Part shown: positions 9,072 to 20,630 of the stretch, piece by piece
Layout: each line of letters begins with the position of its first letter
How positions within the stretch are numbered: position 1 is the first letter of the stretch
Assembly (NCBI RefSeq): GCF_003176895.1
Contig: NZ_QGTD01000008.1
Location: forward strand, 682,001 to 746,000
Length of the DNA: 64,000 nucleotides
Source: Gracilibacillus dipsosauri
Lineage (GTDB): Bacteria; Bacillota; Bacilli; Bacillales; Amphibacillaceae
Reading direction: 5' to 3'
The notes under the pieces: model-generated
What the model was told of the DNA's origin: nothing
The model's input: the letters and a program-made list of their open reading frames with translations, nothing else
Databases searched by the model: none
Program-made: the position numbers and the translations under genes

Positions 9072-9425
9072 TTATTGTTCATCTGGATCATTGATTTTTC
9101 TCAATAGATCCTCAATTCGATTACCTCGTTCAATGGTATCATCAAAATCAAAAGACAACTCAGGAGTTTTGCGAAGGCGAATTCTTCGCCCTATCTCGGA
9201 GCGAATAAAGCCTTTTGCTTTTGCCAAACCGATCAAGGTTTCCTGACGTTTCTTTTCGTCTCCAAATACAGAGATAAATACCTTAGCTTGTTGCAAATCA
9301 CCTGTTACTTCCACATCTGTTATTGTTACAAATCCTACTCGCGGATCCTTTATCTTTCGTGAAACGATATCTCCGAGTTCTTTTTTCATTTGTTCTGCTA
9401 CACGATTTGCTCGTAATTCATTCAT
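9072..9425 (-). CDS. rbfA: 30S ribosome-binding factor RbfA
   Basis: Assembly factor for 16S rRNA 5'-end maturation and cold growth. The 117-aa KH-type protein opens with [18 protein letters not shown] and contains [25 protein letters not shown], the family signature, kept here in two parts: KDPRVG and the DLQQAKVF strand. The start at 9425 follows AGAGGTGA; the GTG at 9434 overlaps it. It is the last gene of the infB cluster before a terminator. Confidence 0.97.
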   Translation of the reverse strand: MNELRANRVAEQMKKELGDIVSRKIKDPRVGFVTITDVEVTGDLQQAKVFISVFGDEKKRQETLIGLAKAKGFIRSEIGRRIRLRKTPELSFDFDDTIERGNRIEDLLRKINDPDEQ

Positions 9426-9494
9426 GACTGTCACCTCTTCCTACAGTGAAACATCATCTTTACTATCTGTCATAAAATATGCGACAGAGCATTA

Positions 9495-9773
9495 TTATCG
9501 TTCTTCTACATCTGTTGTTGTTCTTTCTATTTCAGGAAAGGAATCCATCAAAGCAAGTGCTTGCTGGATCACTTTTTCATTGATTACTTTGGCATCTGAG
9601 ACCGTTACAATAGCAAAGGCTGCTCTTTGCCATTGATTTTGATGGTCTATTTCTGCAATTGCTAAGTTTAAGTTCTTATTGAGACGATTTTTTAATCGTA
9701 ATAATATAGATCTTTTTTCTTTTAGTGAATGGCAATCATATAAAATAAACTCAATCTCAGCATAAAGGAGCAT
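9495..9773 (-). CDS. ylxP: YlxP, DUF503 family protein
   Basis: A 92-aa protein of the DUF503 family, always found beside infB and rbfA in Bacilli. The biochemical role is not established; a link to ribosome maturation has been suggested from its position. The sequence has the family's YDCHSLKEKRSILLRLKNRL segment. Its ATG overlaps the infB stop as TAATG, so translation is probably coupled to IF-2. Confidence 0.9.
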   Translation of the reverse strand: MLLYAEIEFILYDCHSLKEKRSILLRLKNRLNKNLNLAIAEIDHQNQWQRAAFAIVTVSDAKVINEKVIQQALALMDSFPEIERTTTDVEER

Positions 9774-11884
9774 TAGACTTCAATTTCCTCCATAACATAG
9801 GCCTCAATGACATCGCCCTCTTTTATATCATTGTAATTCTTGATCGTTATCCCACATTCATAATTCTGCGCAACTTCCTTTACGTCATCCTTGAAACGTT
9901 TCAATGTATCAATTTCTCCTTCATAGATGACCACTCCGTCACGAATCAAGCGCACACCGGAATCTCTTGTTATTTTACCATCTGTTACATATCCACCAGC
10001 AATCGTACCAATACGTGACACTTTAAAGATTTCACGAACCTCTACTTGACCAATAACCTTTTCTTCATATTCAGGGTCAAGCATTCCTTTCATCGCAGCT
10101 TCCACTTCTTCAATGGCCTTATAAATGACACGATGGAGTCGAATTTCTACATTTTCAGATTCTGCAGCTTTTTTAGCATTGGTATCTGGTCGTACATTAA
10201 ACCCGATCACAATAGCATTAGAGGCAGATGCTAATATAATATCTGATTCCTTAATAGCACCAACACCTGTATGGATGATATTCACCTTTACTCCTTCGAC
10301 ATCGATTTTTTTCAATGATGCTGCAAGAGCTTCAACTGATCCTTGTACGTCTGCTTTCAATATAACATTAATATCTTTGATTTCACCTTGTTTAATCTTT
10401 TCAAAAAGATCGTCTAAGCTTACACGTGCTTTATCTCCACGCTTCTCTTCAATTTGTTTTTGTTGTCTTAATTCACCAATTTGACGTGCTTTTTTCTCAT
10501 CCTTGAAGACAACAAAACGATCTCCAGCTAATGGAACGTCATTAAGACCAGTAATCTCAATTGGTGTGGACGGTCCGACAGATTTTACTCGTTTACCAAG
10601 ATCATTTACCATTGCACGAACTCTACCAAACGTCGTTCCAACAACAATTGGATCACCTACTTTTAGTGTACCATTTTGAACGAGTAATGATGCAACAGAT
10701 CCACGACCTTTATCTAATTGTGCTTCAATCACCGTACCATCAGCTAAACGATTAGGGTTAGCCTTTAATTCCTCAACTTCTGCAATTAACAGGATCATTT
10801 CTAACAAGTCATCAATACCTTCACCTTTTATTGCAGACAGTTGTACAAAAATAGTATCTCCACCCCAGTCTTCAGGAATTAATTCATGTTCTGTTAATTC
10901 TTGCATGACACGATCTGGGTTGGCTCCTTCTTTATCGATTTTGTTAACAGCTACAATGATTGGAACCTCTGCTGCTTTAGCATGATTGATAGCCTCAACG
11001 GTCTGTGGCATTACCCCGTCATCTGCTGCTACAACTAGGATGGCAATATCTGTTACTTCTGCACCACGTGAACGCATGCTTGTAAACGCAGCATGACCTG
11101 GGGTGTCTAGGAAAGTAATTTTTTTCTCATTTGCTTCCACTTGATATGCACCAATATGCTGAGTAATTCCACCTGCTTCCCCTTCTGTTACTTTTGTGTT
11201 GCGGATGGAGTCAAGTAAAGTTGTTTTACCATGATCGACATGACCCATGATTGTTACAACTGGTGGACGTTCCATTAAGTTCGAAGGATCGTCTTCTTCA
11301 ATATATGTTAAGAGATCCGTTTGATCTATTTCTACTTCTTGTTCAACCTCAACCCCATATTCACCACAAATCAATTCAATAGCATCTTCATCCAAGTCTT
11401 GGTTTTTATTTGCCATTACACCTAATAATAATAATTTCTTGATTATTTCATTTGTTGGTTTGCTTAGCTTTTCAGCTAATTCTGCCACAGTAATCGAACC
11501 AGAATAGGTAATTTTATTTGGTTCCTGTTTTTCTTCCTTCACTTTAGCCTGTTCTTTTTTCGGTTGATTAGGCTTATTATGATGTTTGTTCTGGTGTTTG
11601 TTATGGTTTTTGCTTTGTTTTTTCTTATTGTCATTAGGTTTATTTGGTTTGTTCTGTTTTGATTGTTGCTGTGGGTTATGGTTCGATTTTTCTGATTTTT
11701 CTTGTTTCGTAGCTTTTTCTTCTACCTTAGGCTTAAAGCTTTGCTCTAATTTTTCCTTCATTTCGTCTGTAATTGTTGACATATGGTTACTAACTGGTAA
11801 ATTAAGCTCTTTTAATTTTGTGATGACTTCCTTACTTGTTTTATTTATTTCCTTTGCATATTCATATACTCGTATTTTCGTCAT
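9773..11884 (-). CDS. infB: Translation initiation factor IF-2
   Basis: GTPase that brings fMet-tRNA to the 30S subunit. The 703-aa protein has an N-terminal helix-bundle opening [20 protein letters not shown], a lysine/asparagine/glutamine-rich low-complexity linker (about residues 60-130), the G domain ([21 protein letters not shown]), and C-terminal domains II-IV. I start at 11884, after ATCGGGGGTGAACGT; the longer TTG form would contain the ribosome site. It sits in the rimP-nusA-rnpM-ylxQ-infB-ylxP-rbfA arrangement. Confidence 0.98.
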   Translation of the reverse strand: MTKIRVYEYAKEINKTSKEVITKLKELNLPVSNHMSTITDEMKEKLEQSFKPKVEEKATKQEKSEKSNHNPQQQSKQNKPNKPNDNKKKQSKNHNKHQNKHHNKPNQPKKEQAKVKEEKQEPNKITYSGSITVAELAEKLSKPTNEIIKKLLLLGVMANKNQDLDEDAIELICGEYGVEVEQEVEIDQTDLLTYIEEDDPSNLMERPPVVTIMGHVDHGKTTLLDSIRNTKVTEGEAGGITQHIGAYQVEANEKKITFLDTPGHAAFTSMRSRGAEVTDIAILVVAADDGVMPQTVEAINHAKAAEVPIIVAVNKIDKEGANPDRVMQELTEHELIPEDWGGDTIFVQLSAIKGEGIDDLLEMILLIAEVEELKANPNRLADGTVIEAQLDKGRGSVASLLVQNGTLKVGDPIVVGTTFGRVRAMVNDLGKRVKSVGPSTPIEITGLNDVPLAGDRFVVFKDEKKARQIGELRQQKQIEEKRGDKARVSLDDLFEKIKQGEIKDINVILKADVQGSVEALAASLKKIDVEGVKVNIIHTGVGAIKESDIILASASNAIVIGFNVRPDTNAKKAAESENVEIRLHRVIYKAIEEVEAAMKGMLDPEYEEKVIGQVEVREIFKVSRIGTIAGGYVTDGKITRDSGVRLIRDGVVIYEGEIDTLKRFKDDVKEVAQNYECGITIKNYNDIKEGDVIEAYVMEEIEV

Positions 11885-11888
11885 ACGT

Positions 11889-12209
11889 TCACCCCCGATT
11901 ATTGTTGTCAAGTAGCGTTTTTAGCTTTTTTGCGAAACCTTGTTCATGGATCGATACTGCTACTCGACCTGTCTTACCTACTGCATGTGATAATGTCTCA
12001 CGATCATCAATAAAAAAATATGGTATTTGATAGTATTGACACTTATCTGTAAGCTTTTTCTTCGTTTGGTCGCCTATGTCATTTGCTAGTAAAACAATTT
12101 TTGATTTTTTGGATTGAATTTCCTTCACAATTAATTCTTCTCCAAATGTGCATTTTCCGGCTCTATTTGCAATACCTAATATATTTAAATAAGCTTTTGG
12201 ATCAGCCAC
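11889..12209 (-). CDS. ylxQ: YlxQ, L7Ae-family RNA-binding protein
   Basis: A 106-aa protein of the ribosomal L7Ae/L30e/S12e/Gadd45 fold, expected to bind kink-turn-like RNA. The features seen are [20 protein letters not shown] at the N terminus and [17 protein letters not shown], typical for the family. It starts with GTG at 12209, after AGAAGGAGCATAAA. The ribosome site is inside the end of rnpM, whose stop is one base away, so the two are probably translationally coupled. Confidence 0.92.
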   Translation of the reverse strand: MADPKAYLNILGIANRAGKCTFGEELIVKEIQSKKSKIVLLANDIGDQTKKKLTDKCQYYQIPYFFIDDRETLSHAVGKTGRVAVSIHEQGFAKKLKTLLDNNNRG

Positions 12210-12210
12210 T

Positions 12211-12480
12211 TTATGCTCCTTCTATTACTTTCTTTAATTCATCATAAATTTCATCTGGAATTGGAATTTCAAGATGCTTTTCAAGTACCTTCGTCTGTCT
12301 TGCTTTATCTACAACATCTAATTGTTTAGATATATAAGCTCCGCGTCCGTTTTTCTTGCCAGTTGGGTCAACAAAAACTTCCCCTTCTTTTGTTTTCACA
12401 ATACGAAGCAGCGACTGCTTTGGTACCATTTCTTGTGTTACTACACATTTTCGCAAAGGTATTTTCCGTTTTTTTGGCAT
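12211..12480 (-). CDS. rnpM: RnpM/YlxR, DUF448 family RNA-binding protein
   Basis: An 89-aa DUF448 protein. The B. subtilis member was recently described as a modulator that binds RNase P RNA, hence the name RnpM. The signature RKCVVTQEMVPKQSLLRIV and the C-terminal GRGAYISK motif are present. It lies 12 bp after nusA, in the usual nusA-ylxR-ylxQ-infB order. The functional statement comes from the family, not from this sequence. Confidence 0.93.
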   Translation of the reverse strand: MPKKRKIPLRKCVVTQEMVPKQSLLRIVKTKEGEVFVDPTGKKNGRGAYISKQLDVVDKARQTKVLEKHLEIPIPDEIYDELKKVIEGA

Positions 12481-12492
12481 ATGAAATCCTCC

Positions 12493-13641
12493 TTATTTAA
12501 ACAAATCTTCATCCAAATCTTCCAAGGATTCATCATATTCCGATGTGTCATCATAATGAATGCTTTCTTTACTTTTATCAACATCTCCTGCTACTATTAA
12601 TCCTTCATCTCTCGCTTCTGTTTCACTCTTTATATCGATTTTCCAGCCTGTTAATTTAGCTGCTAATCTAGCATTTTGACCTCTTTTTCCGATGGCTAGG
12701 GATAATTGATAGTCTGGAACAACAACCGTTGTCGCTTTATTTTCTTCATCCACAATTACCCGTACTACTTTAGAAGGGCTAAGTGCATTCGATACATAGA
12801 CAATAGGATCCTCTGACCATTCCACGATATCAATCTTTTCTCCTTTTAATTCATCGACAATGGTTTGTACACGTTGTCCCTTTTGACCAACACAAGACCC
12901 AACTGCATCAACCTCTTCATCGCGAGCATAGACCGAAATTTTTGATCGATCCCCTGCTTCTCTTGCAACCGATTTGACTTCAACTGTACCATCATATATT
13001 TCGGGTACTTCCATTTCAAATAATCTCTTTAAAAGTCCTGGATGTGTACGTGAAACGAAAATATTAGGCCCTTTACTCGTATTTTCCACCTTTGTCACAT
13101 ATACTTTGATACGGTCATGAACCTGATAAGTCTCAGTTGGCATACATTCCGATTCTGGCAGTTTTGCTTCTACTTTTCCTAAATTCACATAGATGAATCG
13201 TCCATCCATGCGTTGAACAGTACCGTTCATAATATCATCTTCGCGGTCAATATATTCATTAAATATAATACCACGTTCTGCCTCGCGAACCCGTTGGGTG
13301 ACTACTTGCTTAGCTGCTTGCGCTGCTATGCGACCAAAGTCTCTTGGTGTCACTTCAATCTCCACCACATCTCCCACTTCATAGGAAGGGTTGATCTGTG
13401 ATGCCTCTTCAATCGAAATTTGTTGTTGAGGATCGTCGACTTGTTCCACAATTTCTTTTTGTGCATATACACTCATCTTACCGTATTCCTCGTTTAGATC
13501 TACTCGCACATTCGTAGCGGACTTAAAATTTTTCTTATATGCTGATATTAGCGCTGCCTCTAATGCTTCAATAAGTATACTTTTATTAATACCTTTTTCT
13601 TTTTCCAAAAAATTTATTGCCTCGAACAATTCTTTGTTCAC
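12493..13641 (-). CDS. nusA: Transcription termination/antitermination factor NusA
   Basis: RNA polymerase-associated factor that stimulates pausing and intrinsic termination. The 382-aa protein has the N-terminal polymerase-binding domain, the S1 domain (about 135-200), and two KH domains (DAVGSCVGQKGQRVQTIV and SLAIGKRGQNARLAAKLTGW). An acidic tail follows, and the C-terminal AR2 repeats of proteobacterial NusA are missing, as normal for Firmicutes. It is 20 bp downstream of rimP. Confidence 0.98.
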   Translation of the reverse strand: MNKELFEAINFLEKEKGINKSILIEALEAALISAYKKNFKSATNVRVDLNEEYGKMSVYAQKEIVEQVDDPQQQISIEEASQINPSYEVGDVVEIEVTPRDFGRIAAQAAKQVVTQRVREAERGIIFNEYIDREDDIMNGTVQRMDGRFIYVNLGKVEAKLPESECMPTETYQVHDRIKVYVTKVENTSKGPNIFVSRTHPGLLKRLFEMEVPEIYDGTVEVKSVAREAGDRSKISVYARDEEVDAVGSCVGQKGQRVQTIVDELKGEKIDIVEWSEDPIVYVSNALSPSKVVRVIVDEENKATTVVVPDYQLSLAIGKRGQNARLAAKLTGWKIDIKSETEARDEGLIVAGDVDKSKESIHYDDTSEYDESLEDLDEDLFK

Positions 13642-13661
13642 AACTCTTCTCCCCCTTTGAT

Positions 13662-14132
13662 TTAGAAAGTTACAGCTAAATGGGCCTTAGCAATTTTGTT
13701 AAATGGAATTTCTACTTCTTTTGTTTTTGTTTTTACTTTGTAAGCTATTTTCGCTGTTCCATCCATAAACTCCACTAACTCACCAGTAAATTCTTTTTCA
13801 CCATCTATTGGTTCGTATACCTTCACATATACATTTTCACCAGTATATTTCTGAAAATCCTCTTCTTTTTTCAAGGGTCTCTCTACACCTGGTGAGGAGA
13901 CTTCTAGGAAGTACGCCTGTTCAATTGGATCTGTTTCATCTAATTTCTCACTTAGCTTCTCAGAAACCTGCCCACATTCTTCAATATCTACTCCATTTTC
14001 TTTATCGATATAAACTCTTAGAAACCAATTTTGTCCTTCCTTTTCAAACACCACATCGACAAGCTCTAATTGCAGTTCATCTAATATCGGTTTCACTAAG
14101 GTTTCGGTTTGTTTGGTTACATTTTGTGCCAT
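13662..14132 (-). CDS. rimP: Ribosome maturation factor RimP
   Basis: Needed for 30S subunit maturation. The 156-aa protein shows the conserved [20 protein letters not shown] and [20 protein letters not shown] segments and a C-terminal SH3-like domain. The ribosome site is AAAGGAGGTC. It is the first gene of the nusA-infB cluster; the 300-bp leader upstream contains two hairpins but no convincing promoter that I can name. Confidence 0.97.
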   Translation of the reverse strand: MAQNVTKQTETLVKPILDELQLELVDVVFEKEGQNWFLRVYIDKENGVDIEECGQVSEKLSEKLDETDPIEQAYFLEVSSPGVERPLKKEEDFQKYTGENVYVKVYEPIDGEKEFTGELVEFMDGTAKIAYKVKTKTKEVEIPFNKIAKAHLAVTF

Positions 14133-14261
14133 TCGCTGACCTCCTTTAATTGTGCTTTATGCATCTCTCGTCACATTACTATAATTCCCCAATTTAATCG
14201 AGCTTACACAAATAGAATCGTAAGCAGTCATTAGCACCACTTCTTGGGAATGTTAACGTGA

Positions 14262-14294
14262 TAAATCCCTTGCCAGTGCTTGGCAAGGGATTTA
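14262..14294 (-). terminator. Perfect 14-bp hairpin between polC and rimP
   Basis: TAAATCCCTTGCCA and its exact complement flank a 5-nt loop. There is no long T run after the stem on either strand (only TTTA). It may terminate polC read-through or serve as a leader structure of the rimP-nusA transcript. The rest of the 303-bp gap (14133-14435) shows nothing else I can identify apart from the hairpin at 14335-14360. Confidence 0.55.
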
Positions 14295-14334
14295 ATAGAT
14301 GCCCTATTTGATCCGCTGGTTTGATAACTATGAA

Positions 14335-14360
14335 GAAAGAGTGGGGTGTCCCACTCTTTC
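14335..14360 (-). terminator. Hairpin downstream of polC
   Basis: A perfect 11-bp stem GAAAGAGTGGG / CCCACTCTTTC with a 4-nt loop lies 75 bp after the polC stop. The stem ends in its own CTTTCTTC on the minus strand. It is the probable polC terminator. Confidence 0.65.
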
Positions 14361-14435
14361 TCCGTTCGTCTCAAATGAATTCTTTATAAAATATAACATG
14401 AATGGAGAAAAGATGCAAGCCATTACCTAGATGGA

Positions 14436-17400
14436 TTAAAACAAGGATAATTGGTTCTTTTCTTCCATTCCTTCCAAACAACCATGTTGATCTAAATATT
14501 CTAAGACCGTTTTAGAGATCCTACTACGCTCTCTAAGGTCTTCCTTAGATAGGAACTCGCCATCCTCTCTTGCTTTTTCAATGTTGATCGCTGCATTGGT
14601 TCCTAAACCATCTACTGCATTGAATGGTGGGATTAAGGAATTACCATCTACTAAAAACTCAGTTGCTGAGGATTTATATAGATCAACCTTTTGAAAATGA
14701 AAGCCTCGCTCATTCATTTCGAGAGAAATTTCTAAAACGGTTAGTAAACTTTTTTCTTTAGGGGAGGCATCGTTACCCTTTGCATTAATTTCTTTTATTC
14801 GATTCTTAATCGCTTCAGAGCCTTTTACCATCGTATCAAGCTCAAAGTCATCTGCTCGGACAGTGAAGTATGCTGCATAGAATAAGATCGGATGATGCAC
14901 CTTGAAATAAGCGATACGTACGGCCATTAAAACATAGGCAGCAGCATGTGCTTTCGGAAACATGTATTTAATTTTTTTACATGATTCAATATACCAATCT
15001 GGTACATCATGTTTTTTCATCTCAATAATCCATTCATCTTGTAGACCTTTACCTTTACGAACAAACTCCATGATTTTAAAAGCTAGCGAAGCATCTAGAC
15101 CTTTGTGCATTAAATAAACCATAATATCATCACGACACCCAATTACATCAGGCAATTCACAAATTCCTTTATCGATAAGCTCTTGGGCATTTCCGAGCCA
15201 TACATCTGTACCATGACTTAACCCAGAGATGATCACAAGTTCTGCAAAAGTTTTCGGTTTTGTATCTTCTAACATCTGTCTAACAAATCGTGTACCAAAT
15301 TCAGGGACACCTAGTGTACCAGTCTTACACATAATTTGTTCTGCTGTAACTCCTAACACCTCTGGACCAGAAAATATTTTCATCACTTCCGCATCATCCG
15401 TTGGAATCGTTCTAGGATCTATACCACTTAAGTCTTGTAGCATCCGAATCACAGTTGGATCATCGTGTCCTAGTATATCGAGTTTCAACAAATTATCGTG
15501 AATAGAGTGGAAGTCAAAATGTGTCGTACGCCATTCTGAATTTCGATCATCCGCAGGAAACTGTATCGGTGTAAAGTCATAGATTTCCATGTCGTCAGGA
15601 ACAACAATTATACCACCTGGGTGCTGGCCTGTAGTCCTTTTAGCACCAGTACAGCCTTTAACTAAACGATCTACTTCAGCATTTTTAATTACCATATTAT
15701 GATCGCCTGCATAACCTTTCACATAGCCATATGCTGTTTTTTCAGCAACTGTACCTATCGTTCCTGCACGATAGACATTATCCTCTCCGAACAATACTTT
15801 CGTATAATTATGGGCTCTTGGTTGATATTCACCAGAAAAGTTCAAGTCAATATCGGGAACCTTATCTCCTTTAAATCCAAGGAAGGTCTCAAACGGTATA
15901 TCTTGTCCATCTTTCTTAAGAGGAACCTCACATGTAGGACAATCTTTATCTGGCAAATCAAATCCACTACCTACAGAACCATCATTAAAAAATTCACTTT
16001 GTTTACAGTTAGGACAGACATAGTGTGGTGGTAATGGATTTACTTCTGTAATCTCCGTAAATGTCGCAATTAATGAGGAACCAACCGATCCTCTGGATCC
16101 AACAAGATAACCATCATCTAAAGATTTTTTTACCAGTTTATGTGAAATTAAGTAGATGACTGCAAATCCATGTCCAATAATACTTTTTAATTCTTTTTCG
16201 ATTCTTTGTTCAACAATTTCAGGTAATGGGTCACCATAAATTGATTTTGCAAAAGAGTAGCTTAGCTCCCTTATTTCTTCTTCTGCACCATCAATATTTG
16301 GGGTGTATAAATCATCTTTAACAGGCTTTACATCTTCAATTTGCTCGACAAGTTGATGAGGATTAGTAATGACAATTTCCTTGGCCTTTTCTTCTCCTAA
16401 AAAGTGAAATGCCTCTACCATTTCATTCGTTGTTCTGAAATAAGTATTTGGCAATGTTTGTCGATTTAATGGATTTCCACTTTGAGAGGCAATTAATATT
16501 TTTCGATAAAGTCGGTCATTTTCTTCTAGATGATGTACATTACCTGTTGCCACACAAGGTTTTCCAAGACTATCAGCCATTTCGACAAGCTTTCTTATAA
16601 TATCATAAAGCTGTGCTTCATTTTGCACCAGTTCTTTGTCCAATAAATGTACGTAATTTGCCGGGGGTTGTACTTCGATATAATCATAAAATTTAGCTAC
16701 TTTTTCTGCTTGCTCCTTTGATTTTTGCATCATTGTCTCAAAGACTTCTCCTTGGTCACACGCAGTACCAATTAGTACACCCTCACGATGCTCTTGGAGT
16801 TTGGACCTCGGAATACGAGGTACTCGGTAGAAGTAATGAATATGAGCAAGAGAAATTAGTTTAAAAATGTTTTTAAGTCCTACTTCATTCACTGCAAGTA
16901 ATGTAGCATGAAATGGTCTTGAACGTTGATAAGCATTACCTTCCCCCATATGTTTATTGAATTGATTATGATTTGTAATGCCATTTTCGTGAGATAGTTT
17001 AATAAATTTCCATAATAAATAGCCAGTAGCCTCAGCATCATAGATAGCACGGTGATGTTGGGTTAACTCGATGTCTAGCTTTTTACATAAGGTATTTAAA
17101 CGATGATTCTTCAGTTCTGGAAATAGAAATCGAGCTAATTCCAATGTGTCTATGACAGGATTTGTGGCTTCCTCTAGTCCAATTTTCTTGAAGCCTGTAT
17201 TGATGAAGCCCATATCAAAATCTGCATTATGTGCTACCAGAATATCATTCTCCATCCATTCATGAAAATCCTTTAAGACATCCTCTATTTCCGGCGCATC
17301 CTTCACCATATCATCAGTAATTCCCGTTAAATTAATTGTTGTTTCCGATAATGGATGATGTGGATTGGCAAAGGATTCAAATCGATCAATGATTTCGCCA

Positions 17401-18725
17401 TTTTTCACCTTTACGGCTGCAAGCTCAATTATTGTGTCATACACAGCTGATAAGCCGGTTGTTTCGACATCAAACACGACATACGTATCATCTAAGAGCT
17501 CTCGATTTGCAGCATTATAGGCAATAGGAACACCATCATCGACAATATTTGCTTCCACCCCATAAATAATTTTAACTCCGTGTTTTTTCCCAGCTGCATA
17601 AGCCTCTGGATAGGCTTGTGCAACAGCATGATCGGTTATGGCAATCGCTTTGTGTCCCCACTTACCTGCTTGTTCAATTAATTTAGACGCAGATACGACA
17701 GCATCCATTTGACTCATTAATGTATGTGTATGCAGTTCAATCCGCTTCTCACCATCTAATCCGTTATCTTCTCTAGTAATGGAGGGGATTTGTTGAATGT
17801 CCTTTGCCATCATGGTTAATTCGTTGGAAAAGGTATCGGTTTGAATCATACCTTTAGCTTTCAACCACATACCAGCTTTCAATTGCTTATACTTTTCAAC
17901 ATCTTGATCACCTTTAGAGAACATTTTAATTTGAAAAGAATCGCTATAGTCCGTTAATTTTAATATCAATAAGTGACGTCCAGACCGTAATTCCCTGATT
18001 TCCACATCAAATAAGTATCCTTGAAAAACGACATTTTTCTCTTCTTCTATGATGTCTTTCATTTGTACTGATTCATCCTTAATCGGATATCCAATTAGTA
18101 TAGGACCAGTGTCCTGTTCTTCTTTATTTTCTTTCACTTTTTGTTCTTGTTGTTTAAAAGCTTCCTCCACACGTTTTCTATCCTCTAAGGCTTTTTCTTG
18201 TTGAAATTTTTCCAACTCTGCCTGCTGATCTACTACTTCCATTTCGACCATTTTTCGTTCTGTGCCAATTTTTACACAAAATTCATCCAATTTTGTTTGT
18301 AGCTCTTGCTTTAATGAATGTAGTTCAATTTCATTGCTTACAGTTAACATAATGTTATTATCGTTAACTAACGGCCTTTTATTCTCTAATGCTCGATACT
18401 TAGGTGAATGGTGGATTAATTCTGAATAGAAAACACTCCAATAATTTCCCCATTCCTCATTGGATAAGATAGAGTTTTGGGTTTTAAATACCCAAGATAC
18501 TTTAGCGATTGTCGAAAATGCTTCGGTTAGCTTCAGTGCAAACAGTTGATAAGCTTCCGCTGGTAATACATTTTCGATAAGTAAATGAAACTGCCAGATT
18601 TTTGATTGGCGATAAACCTCTAATTTTTCTATTGATCCATTTTGGAAATATTTATTTTTCATATCATCAGGTATACCGATTTGCTTCATTAATAATTCAA
18701 ATCGTTCTTTATTCGTTGTATTCAT
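14436..18725 (-). CDS. polC: DNA polymerase III alpha subunit, Gram-positive type PolC
   Basis: The main replicative polymerase of Firmicutes, with built-in proofreading. The 1429-aa product has an N-terminal domain, an OB fold (about 220-320), a PHP domain ([31 protein letters not shown]), split by an inserted DnaQ-like exonuclease ([35 protein letters not shown]), a CPNC...CPTC zinc motif and the polymerase core with [13 protein letters not shown] use the ATG at 18725, after AGGGGGC; the open frame extends 26 codons farther upstream without family similarity. It follows proS, with a terminator between. Confidence 0.98.
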   Translation of the reverse strand: MNTTNKERFELLMKQIGIPDDMKNKYFQNGSIEKLEVYRQSKIWQFHLLIENVLPAEAYQLFALKLTEAFSTIAKVSWVFKTQNSILSNEEWGNYWSVFYSELIHHSPKYRALENKRPLVNDNNIMLTVSNEIELHSLKQELQTKLDEFCVKIGTERKMVEMEVVDQQAELEKFQQEKALEDRKRVEEAFKQQEQKVKENKEEQDTGPILIGYPIKDESVQMKDIIEEEKNVVFQGYLFDVEIRELRSGRHLLILKLTDYSDSFQIKMFSKGDQDVEKYKQLKAGMWLKAKGMIQTDTFSNELTMMAKDIQQIPSITREDNGLDGEKRIELHTHTLMSQMDAVVSASKLIEQAGKWGHKAIAITDHAVAQAYPEAYAAGKKHGVKIIYGVEANIVDDGVPIAYNAANRELLDDTYVVFDVETTGLSAVYDTIIELAAVKVKNGEIIDRFESFANPHHPLSETTINLTGITDDMVKDAPEIEDVLKDFHEWMENDILVAHNADFDMGFINTGFKKIGLEEATNPVIDTLELARFLFPELKNHRLNTLCKKLDIELTQHHRAIYDAEATGYLLWKFIKLSHENGITNHNQFNKHMGEGNAYQRSRPFHATLLAVNEVGLKNIFKLISLAHIHYFYRVPRIPRSKLQEHREGVLIGTACDQGEVFETMMQKSKEQAEKVAKFYDYIEVQPPANYVHLLDKELVQNEAQLYDIIRKLVEMADSLGKPCVATGNVHHLEENDRLYRKILIASQSGNPLNRQTLPNTYFRTTNEMVEAFHFLGEEKAKEIVITNPHQLVEQIEDVKPVKDDLYTPNIDGAEEEIRELSYSFAKSIYGDPLPEIVEQRIEKELKSIIGHGFAVIYLISHKLVKKSLDDGYLVGSRGSVGSSLIATFTEITEVNPLPPHYVCPNCKQSEFFNDGSVGSGFDLPDKDCPTCEVPLKKDGQDIPFETFLGFKGDKVPDIDLNFSGEYQPRAHNYTKVLFGEDNVYRAGTIGTVAEKTAYGYVKGYAGDHNMVIKNAEVDRLVKGCTGAKRTTGQHPGGIIVVPDDMEIYDFTPIQFPADDRNSEWRTTHFDFHSIHDNLLKLDILGHDDPTVIRMLQDLSGIDPRTIPTDDAEVMKIFSGPEVLGVTAEQIMCKTGTLGVPEFGTRFVRQMLEDTKPKTFAELVIISGLSHGTDVWLGNAQELIDKGICELPDVIGCRDDIMVYLMHKGLDASLAFKIMEFVRKGKGLQDEWIIEMKKHDVPDWYIESCKKIKYMFPKAHAAAYVLMAVRIAYFKVHHPILFYAAYFTVRADDFELDTMVKGSEAIKNRIKEINAKGNDASPKEKSLLTVLEISLEMNERGFHFQKVDLYKSSATEFLVDGNSLIPPFNAVDGLGTNAAINIEKAREDGEFLSKEDLRERSRISKTVLEYLDQHGCLEGMEEKNQLSLF

Positions 18726-18776
18726 GTTCTCGCCCCCTCGCCTTCTAAACATTGAATATTTGTGTCCTAAATGATA

Positions 18777-18809
18777 ATTCCCTTGTCTTATTATAAAGGA
18801 CAAGGGAAT
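18777..18809 (-). terminator. Intrinsic terminator after proS
   Basis: The 11-bp inverted repeat ATTCCCTTGTC / GACAAGGGAAT with an 11-nt loop starts 6 bp after the proS stop codon. The T-tract that follows is poor. polC then begins 52 bp downstream. Confidence 0.65.
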
Positions 18810-18814
18810 ATATT

Positions 18815-20512
18815 TTAAGCTAGCAGTGATTGAATTTTCGACATAATTTCTGATTCATGAAGATCAAATTGCTCCCCAGTCGTACGTAGCTTGCATTCAA
18901 CAATCCCTTCATTTGCTTTTTTACCAACTGTAATACGAATCGGTAAACCAATGAGATCACTATCTGCAAACTTTACTCCTGGACGTTCTTTACGATCATC
19001 ATATAAAACAGATACGCGCTGGTCCATTAATTGATTATATAGCTTATCTGAAAGCCTGCTTTGTTCTTCGTTTTTAGGATTCACTACAATTAGATGTATA
19101 TCATATGGACTGATTTCTTTTGGCCATGTGATGCCTTTCTCATCATGATATTGTTCTACGATAGCAGCGAGTGTTCGAGAAACACCGATTCCATAACACC
19201 CCATAATCATAGTCTCTTGTTTACCTTGTTCATTCAAATAGGTCGCACCTAACTTATCTGCATACAGCTGTCCTAATTTGAAAACGTGTCCCACTTCAAT
19301 CCCCTTAGCAAATCTAATCGTACCTTTACCGTCCGGCGATGGATCTCCTTCCTGAATAAAGCGTAAATCTTCATAGTTTTTGACTTGAAAATCACGAGAT
19401 GGATTGACATTGATAAAGTGTTTATCGTCTTCATTTGCCCCACAATAACCATTGACGATAAATTCCACAGCATTGTCGGCAATCACTTCTACATTACTTA
19501 CATTGATCGGACCTAATGAACCTACCTTTGCACCTAATACTTGAAGAGCTTCTTGCTCTGATGCTAATTCAATATCTGTTGTTTGATACAAGTTTTTCAA
19601 CTTTATATCATTGATTTCATGATCACCGCGTGAAAGAACAAGGACAAATCGTTCATCTACTTTAAAGAGGATGGATTTAATGCCTTTATCTAACGGTTTG
19701 TTTAGATATTGCGAAACCTCTTGCATCGTTTTATAGCCAGGTGTTTCCACCTTGTCAAGTGACATTAACTCTTCGTTTTCTTTTCGATAATCAACAAGAA
19801 CTGGTGCCATTTCAATATTGGCTGCAAAATCAGAGCTATCAGAATAGGCGATTGTATCTTCTCCAATTTCGGACAGAACCATAAACTCATGTGTATCTTT
19901 GCCACCCATTGCACCAGAATCAGCAATCACTGCACGAAAATCTAGTCCACAACGCTCAAAAATAGTAGAATAGGCTGTCACCATCTTGTCATAAGCTTCA
20001 TCAAGGCTTTCAAAGGAATCATGAAAGGAATAAGCATCCTTCATAACAAATTCCCGACCACGCAACAAACCAAAACGCGGTCTTTTTTCGTCACGGTATT
20101 TTGATTGGATTTGAAATAAAGTAATTGGGAGCTTTTTATAGCTTTTTACTTCATCGCTTATTAAGTTAGTAATTACTTCTTCATGAGTTGCCCCTAGTGC
20201 GAACTCTCGATCATGACGATCATTAATTCGCATTAATTCTGGACCAAACGTATACCATCTACCTGTTTTTTTCCACAGATCCGCAGGCTGTAATGCTGGC
20301 ATGAGCATTTCTGCCGCTCCTGCCTTCTCCATTTCTTCTCTAACAATATTTTCTACCTTTTTTAATACTTTATTTCCTAATGGAAGGAAGCTGTATACAC
20401 CAGATGCTGTTTGACGTATAAAACCTGCTCGAACTAATAGCTGATGGCTTTTAATTTCGGCATCTGCTGGAACTTCTTTTAATGTTGGAATGAGTGTTTG
20501 ACTATGTTTCAT
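18815..20512 (-). CDS. proS: Prolyl-tRNA synthetase (bacterial type)
   Basis: Class II synthetase charging tRNA-Pro. The 565-aa length and domain order fit the bacterial form with an inserted editing domain (about residues 230-390). Motif 2-type [20 protein letters not shown] and motif 3-type [17 protein letters not shown] are present, with the anticodon-binding domain at the C terminus ([11 protein letters not shown]...[12 protein letters not shown]). It lies between rseP and polC as in B. subtilis. I see no T-box leader in the 118-bp gap upstream. Confidence 0.98.
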   Translation of the reverse strand: MKHSQTLIPTLKEVPADAEIKSHQLLVRAGFIRQTASGVYSFLPLGNKVLKKVENIVREEMEKAGAAEMLMPALQPADLWKKTGRWYTFGPELMRINDRHDREFALGATHEEVITNLISDEVKSYKKLPITLFQIQSKYRDEKRPRFGLLRGREFVMKDAYSFHDSFESLDEAYDKMVTAYSTIFERCGLDFRAVIADSGAMGGKDTHEFMVLSEIGEDTIAYSDSSDFAANIEMAPVLVDYRKENEELMSLDKVETPGYKTMQEVSQYLNKPLDKGIKSILFKVDERFVLVLSRGDHEINDIKLKNLYQTTDIELASEQEALQVLGAKVGSLGPINVSNVEVIADNAVEFIVNGYCGANEDDKHFINVNPSRDFQVKNYEDLRFIQEGDPSPDGKGTIRFAKGIEVGHVFKLGQLYADKLGATYLNEQGKQETMIMGCYGIGVSRTLAAIVEQYHDEKGITWPKEISPYDIHLIVVNPKNEEQSRLSDKLYNQLMDQRVSVLYDDRKERPGVKFADSDLIGLPIRITVGKKANEGIVECKLRTTGEQFDLHESEIMSKIQSLLA

Positions 20513-20630
20513 CTCGAAAATTCACCTCAAGCTTAAAAATAAAATTTACAAAAAGAATTATTTCTCTGTTCACCATATCATAATCGTCATCATGAAGATA
20601 ATCTTTAATGATGGGTAAAGCAATCTTCAC

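Noticed and set aside
10125-10484. 119-aa plus-strand open frame within infB
   Set aside because: Shadow of the infB GTPase region; composition follows the opposite-strand codons and no family is recognised.
11520-11720. Simple-sequence K/N/Q-rich tract in infB considered as a repeat expansion
   Set aside because: A low-complexity linker between the N-terminal domain and the G domain is normal in IF-2 of Bacillaceae.
18726-18803. 26-codon N-terminal extension of PolC
   Set aside because: It starts in the proS-polC spacer next to the terminator, lacks a ribosome site, and the internal ATG has AGGGGGC and family-like sequence.
20513-20630. Possible T-box leader for proS
   Set aside because: No T-box bulge sequence (TGG-containing antiterminator), specifier loop or terminator was seen in the 118-bp gap.
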